A stretch of 64,000 nt of DNA from Halopenitus salinus (GTDB lineage Archaea > Halobacteriota > Halobacteria > Halobacteriales > Haloferacaceae). Positions 18,462 to 27,871 of the stretch are shown here, piece after piece; the first letter of the stretch is position 1; every line of letters begins with the position of its first letter. The translations under genes were made by a program, and so were the position numbers. The notes under the pieces are model-generated. The model was not told the origin of the DNA. It was given only the letters and a program-made list of their open reading frames with translations, and did no database searches. Location: positions 620,001 through 684,000 of the forward strand of contig NZ_JBHSXL010000009.1 in assembly GCF_042662125.1 (NCBI RefSeq), read 5' to 3'.

Positions 18462-20354
18462 ATGACTGACAACGAACTCATCTGGCGAATCTCCGGGGGA
18501 TCCGGCGACGGGATCGCCTCGACGAGCCAGAACTTCGCGAAGGCCCTGATGCGCTCGGGGCTTCACGTGTTCACACATCGGCATTATCCGTCGCGGATCC
18601 GCGGTGGCCACACCTACACCGAGATCCGCGCGAACGCCGATCCCGTCCGCTCGCGCGGCGACGGGTACAACTTCCTGCTGGCGCTCGGCGACTCTTTCGC
18701 CCGCAATCCCCAGGAGGAGGCCATCTACGGCAACGAGGAGATCAAACCCCTCTCGGAGAACCTCGACGAGCTCCGCGAGGGCGGCGTGATCGTCTACGAC
18801 GAGGGGCTCTTGGATCCCTCGGAGATCCCCGACTTCGAGGAGCGCGCGGCGGAGAACGACTGGCACGTTTATCCCCTCGATCTCCGCGGACTCGCCCGCG
18901 AACACGGCCGCGAGATCATGCGCAACACCGCCGGCATCGGCGCGACGTGCGCGCTCATCGGGATGGACCTCGACCACGTCGAGGACCTGATGCGCGACGC
19001 CATGCCCGAGAAGATCCTCGAGCCGAACCTCGAGGTGCTCGAGATCGCCTACGATTCGGTCCGCGAGGACTACGACGTCGACGCCCACGACGTCTCGGTT
19101 CCCACCGGCGAACACGACGAGGAGCAGGTCCTGCTTTCGGGCTCGGACGCCATCTCCTACGGAGCGATCGACGAGGGATGCCGGTTCATCGCCGGCTACC
19201 CGATGACGCCGTGGACGGAGGTCTTTACGATCATGACGAAGAACCTGCCCGAACTGGGCGGGATCTCCGAACAGGTCGAAGACGAGATCGCCGCGGCCGC
19301 GCTCGCGGTCGGCGCCTCACACGCCGGCGTCAAGGCGATGTCCGGCTCCTCCGGCGGCGGCTTCGCGTTGATGTCCGAGCCGCTCGGGCTCGCGGAGATG
19401 ACGGAGACGCCGGTCGTGCTCGTCGAGGCGATGCGCGCCGGCCCCTCGACCGGCATGCCGACCAAGCCCGAACAGTCCGACCTCGAACACGTCCTCTACA
19501 CCTCCCAGGGCGACTCCCAGCGCGTCGTGTTGGCTCCGGGGACCGTAGAGGAGGCCTACGAACAGAGCCGGCTCGCCTTCGAGCTCGCCTACGAGTACCA
19601 GATCCCGACGATCCTGCTTTACGACCAGAAGCTCGGCGGGGAGCTCGTCAACGTCCCCAAGAGCCACTTCGACCGCGAGCCGAACGCGAGCCTCGGCAAG
19701 ACGCTCTCGGAGGCACAGCTCACGGAGGAGCCGCACTCCGCCGACGGCAAGTTCCACCGGTTCCAACACGACGTCGACGACGGCGTCTCGCCGCGGTCGA
19801 TCCCCGGCCAGAAGGGCGGACGCTATCTGGCGACCGGCAACGAACACGGTCCGAGCGGACACATCAGCGAGGATCCCGACAACCGCGTCGCCCAGATCGA
19901 CCGACGGACCCAGAAGCTCGAGGCGATCCGCGAGCGACTGGACGGCGAGGACACCCAGACCTACATGGGCCCCGAGGAGGCCGACTACGGCATCATGACC
20001 TTCGGCAGCCAGCAGGGCACCGTCCAGGAGGCCGTCGAGGTGCTCAACGCGGAGGGCCACTCGGTCAAGGCGCTCGGCGTCTCGGACATGCTGCCGTTCG
20101 CGACCGAGGAGGTCGAGGCGTTCATCGAGAGCGTCGACGAGGTGCTCGTCGTCGAGATGACCGCCTCGGGTCAGTTCCGCGGTCTCGTCCAGAAGAACCT
20201 CGGCCGGTACGGCGAGAAGCTCTCGAGCCTGTTGAAGTACAACGGAAACCCCTTCGAACCCGCGGAGATCGTCGAGGGATTCGAGTCGATCGTCGTCGAC
20301 GGCGGCGATCTGGACAGTTCCACGACCACCTTCGTCCCCGCAGCAGGTGATTAA
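18462..20354 (+). CDS. korA: 2-oxoacid:ferredoxin oxidoreductase, alpha (fused gamma-alpha) subunit
   Basis: A 630-residue subunit that with KorB oxidatively decarboxylates a 2-oxoacid (2-oxoglutarate or pyruvate) to its CoA ester, reducing ferredoxin. The gamma domain is N-terminal (GGSGDGIASTSQNFAK, residues about 10-200). The alpha part follows with GYPMTPWTEV and SGSSGGGFALMSEPLGLAEM, and a C-terminal domain with FGSQQGTVQEAVEVL. Start ATG 18462 gives the family opening TDNELIWRISGG. korB begins two bases after the stop codon. An Lrp-type regulator lies just downstream and a palindrome sits in the promoter. Substrate cannot be decided from sequence alone. Confidence 0.9.
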   Translation: MTDNELIWRISGGSGDGIASTSQNFAKALMRSGLHVFTHRHYPSRIRGGHTYTEIRANADPVRSRGDGYNFLLALGDSFARNPQEEAIYGNEEIKPLSENLDELREGGVIVYDEGLLDPSEIPDFEERAAENDWHVYPLDLRGLAREHGREIMRNTAGIGATCALIGMDLDHVEDLMRDAMPEKILEPNLEVLEIAYDSVREDYDVDAHDVSVPTGEHDEEQVLLSGSDAISYGAIDEGCRFIAGYPMTPWTEVFTIMTKNLPELGGISEQVEDEIAAAALAVGASHAGVKAMSGSSGGGFALMSEPLGLAEMTETPVVLVEAMRAGPSTGMPTKPEQSDLEHVLYTSQGDSQRVVLAPGTVEEAYEQSRLAFELAYEYQIPTILLYDQKLGGELVNVPKSHFDREPNASLGKTLSEAQLTEEPHSADGKFHRFQHDVDDGVSPRSIPGQKGGRYLATGNEHGPSGHISEDPDNRVAQIDRRTQKLEAIRERLDGEDTQTYMGPEEADYGIMTFGSQQGTVQEAVEVLNAEGHSVKALGVSDMLPFATEEVEAFIESVDEVLVVEMTASGQFRGLVQKNLGRYGEKLSSLLKYNGNPFEPAEIVEGFESIVVDGGDLDSSTTTFVPAAGD

Positions 20355-20356
20355 TC

Positions 20357-21295
20357 ATGAGCGCATTCTCAGCCATCGGCGAGGAACGCGAGATCGACCA
20401 AGACGAGTACACGCCCGGCGTCGAGCCGCAGCCGACGTGGTGTCCGGGCTGTGGCGACTTCAGCGTCCTCAAGTCGCTCAAACAGGCGCTTCCCGAGATC
20501 GGCCGCAGTCCCGAGGAGACGCTTCTCGTGACCGGGATCGGCTGTTCGGGCAAGCTGAACAGCTATCTCGACTCCTACGGCTTCCACACGATCCACGGGC
20601 GATCGCTACCGGTCGCGCGTGCCGCGAAGCTCGCCAACCCCGACCTCGAGGTCATCGCGGCCGGCGGCGACGGCGACGGCTACGGGATCGGCGGGAACCA
20701 CTTCACCCACACGGCCCGTGAGAACCACGACATGACCTACATCGTGTTCAACAACGAGATCTTCGGGCTCACGAAGGGACAGACCTCCCCGACGAGCCCG
20801 AAGGGCCACAAGTCGAAGACGCAACCCCACGGCAGCGCCAAGGAGCCGGTGAAGCCGCTCTCGCTGTCGCTCAACGCCGGCGCGTCATACGTGGCGCGAA
20901 CGGCCGCGGTCAATCCCAACCAGGCCAAGGAGATCCTGATCGAGGCGATGGAACACGACGGGTTCGCCCACGTGGACTTCCTCACCCAGTGTCCCACCTG
21001 GAACAAGGACGCCCGCCAGTACGTCCCCTACATCGACGTCAACGACTCCGACGACTACGACTTCGACGTCCACGACCGCGTCGAGGCCGCGGAGATGATG
21101 CGGACCACGGAGGAGGCCCTCTACGAGGGCGAGGTCCTCACCGGCCGGTTCTACGTCGACGAGGAGCGTCCCTCCTATCAACAGGAGAAGCAGGCCATCG
21201 GCGAGATGCCCGAGGAGCCGCTCGCCGAGCGCTACTGGGACGACGACTACGAGTGGGAACGGTCCTACGACCGCTTCCTCGACAAGCACGCCTAA
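20357..21295 (+). CDS. korB: 2-oxoacid:ferredoxin oxidoreductase, beta subunit
   Basis: A 312-residue thiamine-diphosphate subunit. TWCPGCGDFSVLKSL carries Cys residues of the proximal Fe-S cluster together with GIGCSGKLNSY; the ThDP/Mg motif is GDGDGYGIGGNH followed by FNNEIFGLTKGQTSPTSP. The third cluster region is FLTQCPTWN. It forms the heterodimer with KorA, in the same operon two bases downstream. No separate delta ferredoxin subunit is encoded, as in other haloarchaeal two-subunit enzymes, so an external ferredoxin is needed. Confidence 0.92.
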   Translation: MSAFSAIGEEREIDQDEYTPGVEPQPTWCPGCGDFSVLKSLKQALPEIGRSPEETLLVTGIGCSGKLNSYLDSYGFHTIHGRSLPVARAAKLANPDLEVIAAGGDGDGYGIGGNHFTHTARENHDMTYIVFNNEIFGLTKGQTSPTSPKGHKSKTQPHGSAKEPVKPLSLSLNAGASYVARTAAVNPNQAKEILIEAMEHDGFAHVDFLTQCPTWNKDARQYVPYIDVNDSDDYDFDVHDRVEAAEMMRTTEEALYEGEVLTGRFYVDEERPSYQQEKQAIGEMPEEPLAERYWDDDYEWERSYDRFLDKHA

Positions 21296-21352
21296 TCGCT
21301 CCTGGCGTCTCCCGCGACTTCGCCGTCGGATTCGCTCTTGAAAAGACCGTTT

Positions 21353-21390
21353 ACGTGTTCGCAAGGTATTTTTTCCGTGGCGCGAAACGT
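21353..21390 (+). promoter_or_regulatory. Inverted repeat flanking the lrp TATA box
   Basis: ACGTGTTCGC (21353-21362) and GCGAAACGT (21382-21390) are imperfect inverted repeats differing by one inserted base. Between them lies the AT-rich GGTATTTTTTCC (21365-21376), which sits 21-32 bases before the ATG. Such symmetry around a promoter would suit autoregulation by the encoded Lrp protein. Confidence 0.4.
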
Positions 21391-21396
21391 ACGTCC

Positions 21397-21825
21397 ATGA
21401 GCACCGCATCGACGGAGGAACGCATCCTCTCCGTGTTGGAGGAGGACGCACAGGCCTCCTACGCAGAGATCGCGGACCGCGCCGACGTCTCGAAGCCGAC
21501 GGTCAGAAAGTACATCCGCCGGCTCGAGGACGAGGGCGTCATCGTCGGCTACTCCGCGGACGTCGACCCCAAGAAGCTCTCGGGGCAGTCGATCGCGCTC
21601 GTCGGCATGGACGTCGACAGCGGCAAGTACGTCGAGGTGACCCGGACGCTGAAAGATCTCCCGGAGATCGAGGCGCTTTACACCTCCTCGGGCGACCACA
21701 TGCTGATGGCCGAGGTCCGCGCGAACGACGGCGACGAGCTCGGCGACGTCATCTCCGAGAAGCTGTTGGCCGTCGACGGGGTTACCGCCGCCCATCCCTC
21801 GTTCCTTCAGGAGCGGTTGAAGTAG
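21397..21825 (+). CDS. Lrp/AsnC family transcriptional regulator
   Basis: A 142-residue regulator. The N-terminal winged helix has EDAQASYAEIADRADVSKPTVRKYIRRLEDEGVI region features (turn at ADVSKPT, recognition helix VRKYIRRLE), and the C-terminal RAM domain (ALVGMDVDSGKYVEVTRTL, HMLMAEVRAND) binds amino acids or analogues and mediates oligomerisation. It lies about 100 bases downstream of korB on the same strand with its own promoter, so it may control korAB or amino-acid metabolism. The long frame upstream over korB is not coding; ATG 21397 has the right promoter spacing. Confidence 0.9.
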   Translation: MSTASTEERILSVLEEDAQASYAEIADRADVSKPTVRKYIRRLEDEGVIVGYSADVDPKKLSGQSIALVGMDVDSGKYVEVTRTLKDLPEIEALYTSSGDHMLMAEVRANDGDELGDVISEKLLAVDGVTAAHPSFLQERLK

Positions 21826-21898
21826 GTCCCGACCGCCGTCCGACTCCGATATCGATCGGTGCTTAAGTCGATCGAGCACCGAGAAACGAGCATCGACG

Positions 21899-23284
21899 AT
21901 GGACTCCGGCACCCTTCCCGGCGCGGAGCCGGACGACGCGGACGCCGAACGGGTGGTGCTCCACGTCGACATGGACTGTTTTTACGCCTCCTGTGAGCGG
22001 CTTCGCGATCCCGAACTGCGTGGCGAGCCCGTCGTCGTGGGCATGGGGTACGAGCCGGGCGAGACGATCGGCGCCGTCGCGACCGCCAGCTACGAGGCCC
22101 GCGAGTTCGGCGTCGACAGCGCGGACCCGATCTCGGCGGCGCTCGAGGCCCTCCCCCGCCGATCCGAGGCCGACCCCGACGATCCGGACGCGCCGGACCC
22201 GGCGGAGACCGCACACTACCGTACCGTCGACATGGAGCACTACAAGTCGATCGCGGCGGGGGTGAAGGAGGTCCTTCACGACTGTGCGGACGCCGTCCGC
22301 GAGGTGAGCGTCGACGAGGCGTATCTCGACGTGACGGAGCGCACGTCGTGGGAGCCGGTCGCGAGCGTCGACGACGCCGAGGTCTCCACCGAGAGCACGG
22401 CGTCGGGTCCAGCGGAGCGTCGGACGCTCGCGGAGGGATACGCCAGATACGTCCGCGACCGGATCGAGCGCGAGGCGGGGGTGCCAGCCAGCGTCGGCGT
22501 CGCGCCGAACATGTCGGCCGCGAAGATCGCGAGCGACCACGACAAGCCCGAGGGGCTCGTCGTCGTTCCCCCCGGCCGGGTCGGCGAGTTCCTCGCGCCG
22601 CTCCCGACGGAGGCGGTCCACGGCGTCGGTCCGGTCACCGCACGCACGCTCTCCGGGATGGGTATCGAAACGGCCGGCGACCTCGCGGAGGCGGACCCCG
22701 CGGAGCTGGAGTCCGAACTCGGCGAGCGCGGCCGCGAGCTTCACGAGCGAGCCCGCGGCGAGGACGACCGCGAGGTGACGCCCACGGGGCTCCCCAAGAG
22801 CCTCTCGCGGGAGTCCTCCCTCCCGCCGACCGACGACGTGGGGACGAAACGCGAGCGCGTGAGGGCGCTCGCGGCCGACGTGAGCCGGCGTGCCGGAGAG
22901 CGCGAGTGTCTCTATCGGACCATCGGGATCAAGGTCGTCACGCCTCCCTACGACGTGAACACCAGAGCGCGGAGCCTCCCCGGCCCGGTCGACGACCCGG
23001 AACTGCTCGAGGAGGTGGCGCTCGACCTCTTAGAGGAGTTCGAGGAGGATCGGGCCCGCAAGCTCGGCGTCCGCGTCTCGAAGCTCGACTTCGCCCGCGG
23101 CGACCAGGCGACCCTCGGCGGGTTCGAGATCGCCGGCTCCGACGCCGAGGAGAGCGGCGGCGGGCGGGACGGCGACGAACGCGATTCCGAGAGTCGTTCG
23201 CCGGGGGTGAACGGGACGGGCGAGGAAAGCACCGCCCGGAACTGCGACGGACAGACCTCGCTCGTCGAGTTCGACGCCGAGTGA
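21899..23284 (+). CDS. dinB: DNA polymerase IV (Y-family translesion polymerase)
   Basis: A 461-residue error-prone polymerase. Palm motifs are LHVDMDCFYASCE (first catalytic Asp pair) and VSVDEAYLDVTE (second, Asp-Glu). The thumb HhH is in VHGVGPVTARTLSGMGIE and the little finger domain follows (ARKLGVRVSKLDF). The C-terminal QTSLVEFD fits a PCNA-interacting peptide (Q-x-x-L-x-x-F) after a polar disordered linker of about 45 residues. An acidic insert (about residues 80-105) is typical of haloarchaeal versions. A GCTTAAG box lies about 30 bases before the ATG. Confidence 0.93.
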   Translation: MDSGTLPGAEPDDADAERVVLHVDMDCFYASCERLRDPELRGEPVVVGMGYEPGETIGAVATASYEAREFGVDSADPISAALEALPRRSEADPDDPDAPDPAETAHYRTVDMEHYKSIAAGVKEVLHDCADAVREVSVDEAYLDVTERTSWEPVASVDDAEVSTESTASGPAERRTLAEGYARYVRDRIEREAGVPASVGVAPNMSAAKIASDHDKPEGLVVVPPGRVGEFLAPLPTEAVHGVGPVTARTLSGMGIETAGDLAEADPAELESELGERGRELHERARGEDDREVTPTGLPKSLSRESSLPPTDDVGTKRERVRALAADVSRRAGERECLYRTIGIKVVTPPYDVNTRARSLPGPVDDPELLEEVALDLLEEFEEDRARKLGVRVSKLDFARGDQATLGGFEIAGSDAEESGGGRDGDERDSESRSPGVNGTGEESTARNCDGQTSLVEFDAE

Positions 23285-23320
23285 CCTCCGCTTAAGTGTG
23301 GCGCTGCTGATCGGGGACGT

Positions 23321-25000
23321 GTGTTCGCCCTCCGTTCCCCCCTCTCCGTCGCGCTGAACGACACGCGGCTGGTCGCCGTCGCCGTCGTGGTTGTGCTGGT
23401 CGAGACGACCGTCAGGGTCCTCCTCGCCGCGCTGTGGAACCCGCTCGTCGCGCTGGCGGCGCCACCGCTGGTCACGGCCGCCGGTCTCGGCGCGGTCACG
23501 CCGCGGAATCCGCCGGACGCTACCCCTTCGAACTCCGGTCGTTCGGACATCACCCGTTCGATCGCAAACGGAAACGCGGCTGCCTCCGCGACCGGCGTCG
23601 TACCGATCGGCTTCGTCCGCGACCGCCTTCCCCGCATCGTTGCGATCGCGACGATCGGCCACGCCGTCGCGCTAGCCGGCGGTCTCGCCCTGTTCGTGCT
23701 CGTCGACACGCCGGCGAAGGCCGCGATCTACTGGCTGGGGCGCGGTGACGTGCTCGGGATCGGATGGCTCGTCGCGTGGCCCACCGTGGGCGTTACCGCC
23801 GGGACGTTCCTCGCGTGGAGCGCCGTCGCGGGTGCGGTGACGGACGCCGCGCTCGAAGCGGAGGAAGTGGAGACGAGGGGTGAGAAGCCACCGCTTCGCG
23901 GAGCGGTCGAACGCGTCGCGACGGCCGTCGTCCGCTCGCTCGCGGCTCCCCGGTCGACTGCCGTCGTCGTCGGCTGTCACCTCCTTCCCGTCGTGATCGG
24001 AGTTCTGGGGGCGGCGACGATCCTCGTGCTTGGTAGCCCCCGAATGCGGGAGAGCGCCGGTATCGCGCTGATGGCGGCCGTCGCGCTCGGGGCCATCGCG
24101 CTGATCGGGATCTCGATGGCGTTTCTGACCGCCCTCCACGCACACCGAAGCGTTCGGGAGGCCGTGAACGCGGACCCGGACGGGGGTTCGACCGTCGAAT
24201 CGCTGCCGGTTCGGCGCGTCGCGCTCGCGCTGCTCGTCGTCTCGGCGCTCGTCGTCGGGGCGGGTGCCGTGCGCGTCACCGAGACCAGACCGGTCGACGC
24301 CACACCCGAACCGCTCCCCGAAGATCCCGACGCGCTGTACGCTACCGCGCTAGCGAACACCGAGCGGGCCAGTCACGACTACCGCGTCGCGGTGGACGCC
24401 GGGTCAGAGGAACCGTTCATCGTGGGGCACCGGATCGATCGTGAGGATCGACGCTACCGGCAGTATCTACGCGGCGAGGCGGTCGGTCCGGAGGTGTACG
24501 CCTCGACGGGAGTCGGGAGTCCGCCGCCGCGGACCGGCGTGGCCGCCTACGCGCTCGGGACGCGCACTGCGCCGGAGACCGACCAGTCGGTCGCCGCGCT
24601 CCCCGCCTACGTCCACTGGGACGTCCGGTACGAGTGGGAGGCCGGCGGACTGAACCCGCCGGCGGCGGTCGAGGGGTGGGAGGTGATCGACCGCGGAGAC
24701 GACCGTCTCGTCCTCGAGCTCGCCGACCCGGAGGCGGTGTACTACGCCGCGCAGGGACGACGTCCGAGCGACGTCACCGACGTGTCGTCTTCCCGGATCC
24801 GCGCGACGGTCGATCGCGATCGCGGGACGCTCCGATCGGTCGACGTGCGGCTGAACGCGACCCTCGTCCACGACGGGGAGTCACGGCGATACGACGCGGA
24901 CGTCCGCCACGAGTTCACGGTCGATTCGGACGTCGAACGCCCGGATGAACTCGGGTCCCCGTCGCTCGGCGAGTGGATCTGGCGTCTGTTGGTTTTCTGA
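23321..25000 (+). CDS. Haloarchaeal membrane protein of unknown function
   Basis: A 559-residue protein I cannot assign to a named family. The first about 330 residues hold some seven or eight hydrophobic segments (for example AVVVVLVETTVRVLLAAL, IVAIATIGHAVALAGGLALF, AFLTALHAHRS, LALLVVSALVVGAGAV). The last about 220 residues are extracytoplasmic-looking and beta-rich, opening with TALANTERASHDYRVAVDAG and ending with RHEFTVDSDVERPDEL and a short hydrophobic end. That tail resembles lipoprotein-carrier-like (LolA/LppX-type) beta folds in pattern only. The start is a GTG, supported by TTAAGT about 28 bases upstream. Confidence 0.7.
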   Translation: MFALRSPLSVALNDTRLVAVAVVVVLVETTVRVLLAALWNPLVALAAPPLVTAAGLGAVTPRNPPDATPSNSGRSDITRSIANGNAAASATGVVPIGFVRDRLPRIVAIATIGHAVALAGGLALFVLVDTPAKAAIYWLGRGDVLGIGWLVAWPTVGVTAGTFLAWSAVAGAVTDAALEAEEVETRGEKPPLRGAVERVATAVVRSLAAPRSTAVVVGCHLLPVVIGVLGAATILVLGSPRMRESAGIALMAAVALGAIALIGISMAFLTALHAHRSVREAVNADPDGGSTVESLPVRRVALALLVVSALVVGAGAVRVTETRPVDATPEPLPEDPDALYATALANTERASHDYRVAVDAGSEEPFIVGHRIDREDRRYRQYLRGEAVGPEVYASTGVGSPPPRTGVAAYALGTRTAPETDQSVAALPAYVHWDVRYEWEAGGLNPPAAVEGWEVIDRGDDRLVLELADPEAVYYAAQGRRPSDVTDVSSSRIRATVDRDRGTLRSVDVRLNATLVHDGESRRYDADVRHEFTVDSDVERPDELGSPSLGEWIWRLLVF

Positions 25001-25084
25001 AGGTTGGTTCGCTCGAGGAAGCACGTCAGACGAGCGTCTGACGCGGGCGAAGGTCTTTGAGGACCGGCCGGCGTCCTTACGGTA

Positions 25085-27253
25085 ATGAGCGAGGAGGACA
25101 CGGAGACGATCCACGTTGCGGAGGTGAGCGACGGGAGGGGCGGCGACGCCGACGCCGACCCCGGCGATCCCGTCGAGTTACCCGTCGTCGACGTGTTGAC
25201 CGGGCGGTCGTTCATCACGGGAAAGAGCGGATCGGGCAAATCGAACACCGCGTCGGTGCTCATCGAGAACCTGCTCGACAACAGCTTTCCGGTGTTGATC
25301 GTCGACAGCGACGGGGAGTACTACGGGCTCAAGGAGGAGTACGAGATCCTCCACGTCGGCGCGGACGACGAGTGCGACATCGTCGTCTCGCCGGAACACG
25401 CGGAACGGATCGCCACGCTCGCGCTCGACGAGAACGTCCCGATCATCCTCGACGTCTCGGGATATCTCGAGGAATCGGTCGCCTCCGAGTTGATCCTCAA
25501 CGTGGTCAAACACCTCTTCGCCAAGGAGAAGAAGCTCAAGCGGCCGTTCCTGTTGGTGATCGAGGAGTGCCACGAGTACATCCCCGAGGGCGGCGGGATG
25601 GACGAGACCGGAAAGATGCTGATCAAGGTCGGAAAGCGGGGGCGCAAACACGGCCTCGGGATCGTCGGGATCAGCCAGCGGCCAGCCGACGTGAAAAAGG
25701 ACTTCATCACCCAGTGCGATTGGCTCGTCTGGCACCGTCTCACCTGGGACAACGACACCAACGTCGTCAGTCGCATCCTCGGGTCGACCTACGCCGACGA
25801 GATCGAGGACATGGGCGACGGCGAGGCGTTCCTCATGACCGACTGGGACGAGTCGATCCGGCGGATCCAGTTCCACCGCAAGCGGACCTTCGACGCGGGC
25901 GCGACCCCCGGGCTCGACGACTTCGAGCGTCCGGAGCTGAAGTCGGTCTCCGGCGACCTGATAAGCGAGCTCGAGACCATCTCCGACGAGCAGGAGCGGC
26001 GCGAGTCGGAGCTGGCCGACCTCCGGACGGAACTCGAACGCAAGCAGGCGCGGATCGACGAGCTCGAGCGCGAGCTGTCGGACGCGAAGGACCTCTCGCG
26101 CATGGCCGAACGCTTCTCGCAGGCCCTGCTCGGGCGCGCCGAGGCGCCCTACAGGGGCGGAGACGGCCGGAACCTCGAACGCGAGCGTCCGGACGACCAG
26201 TCCGAACTCCACGACTACGAGCCGGAGCGCGAACCCGGACGAAACGGGACGGGGAGCGACGAACCGAGCGGGGAGTTGGACGAAACGAACGATCGGCTCG
26301 ACGAGACGGACGGCCTGGGCGAAGGCGAAGCCGGCGGAACGGCCGAACCGGGTGAAACGGACGAATCGTCCGACTCGGCCGAATCCGCCGAACCGGCCGA
26401 ACCGTCCGACGCCGCCGGAACCGTCTCGCCGATCTCCAGGGACGACGTCGCCGAGAGCGCGCTTCGGTTCGACGAGACGGTCGATCTGGGGACCCGCGAG
26501 GCCGTGATCGCGGAGCTTCGCGGGCGCGTCGAGGACCTCCCGGAGCTGTCGACCGCGATGCTGTGCCACTACCGCCGCGAGGGCGAAAGCGACCCGATCG
26601 CCGCCCACATCGACGCCGGCGGCGACGGCGATACTGAACACGCCTACGCGCGAAACCGGCCGCTTCGTCGAACGGGCGTGATCCGCCACGCCGAGCGGGG
26701 GCGTTACGAGTACGCGATCCCCGCGCTCGTCCGCGAGGCGTACGCCGACCGGCTCGACGACGAGGAGGTCTCGCGGATGGTCGCGGAGATCGAGGCGGCC
26801 TTCGTCCCGGCGGGCGAACGGGAGTCCGAGGACGAAAACCCGGATACAGACGGGGACGCGGACGCGGGCGACGGATCCGAGTCGGAATACGTGTCCGACT
26901 CCGAGCCAGTGTCCGAGCCCGAATCCGTGATCGAGGAGATGCTCGATCAGGCCGCCGAGTCGAACGGCGACGTCGCGGGATCCGTCCACTCGGACGATCG
27001 AAGCGTCTCGGAGATCGCGAGCGGCCTGAGCGAGGTGGCACGAGCGCTCGCGAACGGCGGACACCTCTCCTCGCGATCGGGTACCCCGGAGGAGACGGGG
27101 ACGTCGACCGCCCCCGTTGACGCTGAGGGTACCGATGCTGCTGACGCCGACGAGTCCACGTCCACCGACGGGGATGGCGAACCGAAGGACGACGCCCACG
27201 ATCCCCTGGACCCGGCGGCCGACGACGCGGAGTTCATCGACGCCGACGGATGA
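25085..27253 (+). CDS. HerA/DUF87-type ATPase with long acidic tail
   Basis: A 722-residue P-loop ATPase of the HerA/FtsK superfamily. Walker A is GKSGSGKSN (residues about 46-54), Walker B with catalytic Glu is LLVIEECHEY (Glu160), and the arginine-finger/sensor segment is IVGISQRPADVKKDF. A coiled coil (about 290-340) precedes a very acidic low-complexity linker, then a compact domain around 455-570 (STAMLCHYRREGESD, RTGVIRHAERGRYEYAIP) and a second disordered acidic tail. HerA relatives translocate DNA; no NurA nuclease is next to it. A 20-bp tandem repeat straddles its stop codon. Confidence 0.82.
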   Translation: MSEEDTETIHVAEVSDGRGGDADADPGDPVELPVVDVLTGRSFITGKSGSGKSNTASVLIENLLDNSFPVLIVDSDGEYYGLKEEYEILHVGADDECDIVVSPEHAERIATLALDENVPIILDVSGYLEESVASELILNVVKHLFAKEKKLKRPFLLVIEECHEYIPEGGGMDETGKMLIKVGKRGRKHGLGIVGISQRPADVKKDFITQCDWLVWHRLTWDNDTNVVSRILGSTYADEIEDMGDGEAFLMTDWDESIRRIQFHRKRTFDAGATPGLDDFERPELKSVSGDLISELETISDEQERRESELADLRTELERKQARIDELERELSDAKDLSRMAERFSQALLGRAEAPYRGGDGRNLERERPDDQSELHDYEPEREPGRNGTGSDEPSGELDETNDRLDETDGLGEGEAGGTAEPGETDESSDSAESAEPAEPSDAAGTVSPISRDDVAESALRFDETVDLGTREAVIAELRGRVEDLPELSTAMLCHYRREGESDPIAAHIDAGGDGDTEHAYARNRPLRRTGVIRHAERGRYEYAIPALVREAYADRLDDEEVSRMVAEIEAAFVPAGERESEDENPDTDGDADAGDGSESEYVSDSEPVSEPESVIEEMLDQAAESNGDVAGSVHSDDRSVSEIASGLSEVARALANGGHLSSRSGTPEETGTSTAPVDAEGTDAADADESTSTDGDGEPKDDAHDPLDPAADDAEFIDADG

Positions 27254-27300
27254 CCGGAAATGCCGACGGATGACCGGAAACGCCGACGGGTGATCGAGAG
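27242..27300 (+). repeat. 20-bp tandem repeat straddling the HerA-like gene's stop codon
   Basis: Units gccgacggatgaccggaaat at 27242-27261 and a one-base variant at 27262-27281, with a degenerate third from 27282. The stop codon TGA (27251-27253) lies inside the first unit, so a duplication of the gene's last codons plus trailer created the array without changing the protein. Confidence 0.85.
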
Positions 27301-27386
27301 CGTATCTCGAGCGAGGCGTTGAACCGAACCGAAGTCCCGGCCGCGAACGGGCGGGATATATGTCCGTCGGACGCCTTCGTTCGGAC

Positions 27387-27863
27387 ATGACCGACACGAC
27401 AGGCGGAGACGTCCCGCGATCGGTCGGACACGTCCACCTCAAGGTTCGGACCCTGGAGCCGGCGGTCGAGTTCTACACCTCGCTTTTCGACCTCGAGGTC
27501 GCGGAGCGACACGCCCGGTTCGCGTTCCTCTCGTGGGGCGAGCGCCATCACGACGTCGCCCTGCAGGCCGTCGGCGCGGACGCGCCCGGCCCCTCCCCCG
27601 GCGTCGGACTCTATCACGTCGCCTTCGAGGTCCCGGACGCGGAGGCGCTCGCGTCGCTCTACGACCGACTGCTCGAGCGAGGGACCGACGTCTCGCCGGT
27701 CGATCACGGGATCAGCAAGGCGCTCTACTTCGACGACCCGGCCGGAAACGGCGTGGAGGCCTACGTCGATACGCGTGAATCGTACGACCGATCCGAGTGG
27801 CGGGGACGAAACGACTACTTCGATCCCCACCGGCTGGTCGAGCGCTCGGACGACGCCGAGTGA
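27387..27863 (+). CDS. VOC (glyoxalase/bleomycin resistance/extradiol dioxygenase) family protein
   Basis: A 158-residue metalloenzyme-fold protein made of two beta-alpha-beta-beta-beta modules. Likely metal ligands are His in VGHVHLKVRTLEPAVEFY, His in GLYHVAFEVPD and Glu in PAGNGVEAYVD, the arrangement of CatE-type 2,3-dioxygenases and glyoxalases. The HGISKALYFDDPAGNGVE signature is frequent in halophile and Bacillus VOC proteins. Substrate unknown. GGATATATG 26-34 bases upstream fixes ATG 27387 rather than the one at 27360. Confidence 0.85.
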   Translation: MTDTTGGDVPRSVGHVHLKVRTLEPAVEFYTSLFDLEVAERHARFAFLSWGERHHDVALQAVGADAPGPSPGVGLYHVAFEVPDAEALASLYDRLLERGTDVSPVDHGISKALYFDDPAGNGVEAYVDTRESYDRSEWRGRNDYFDPHRLVERSDDAE

Positions 27864-27871
27864 CGGCCCCC

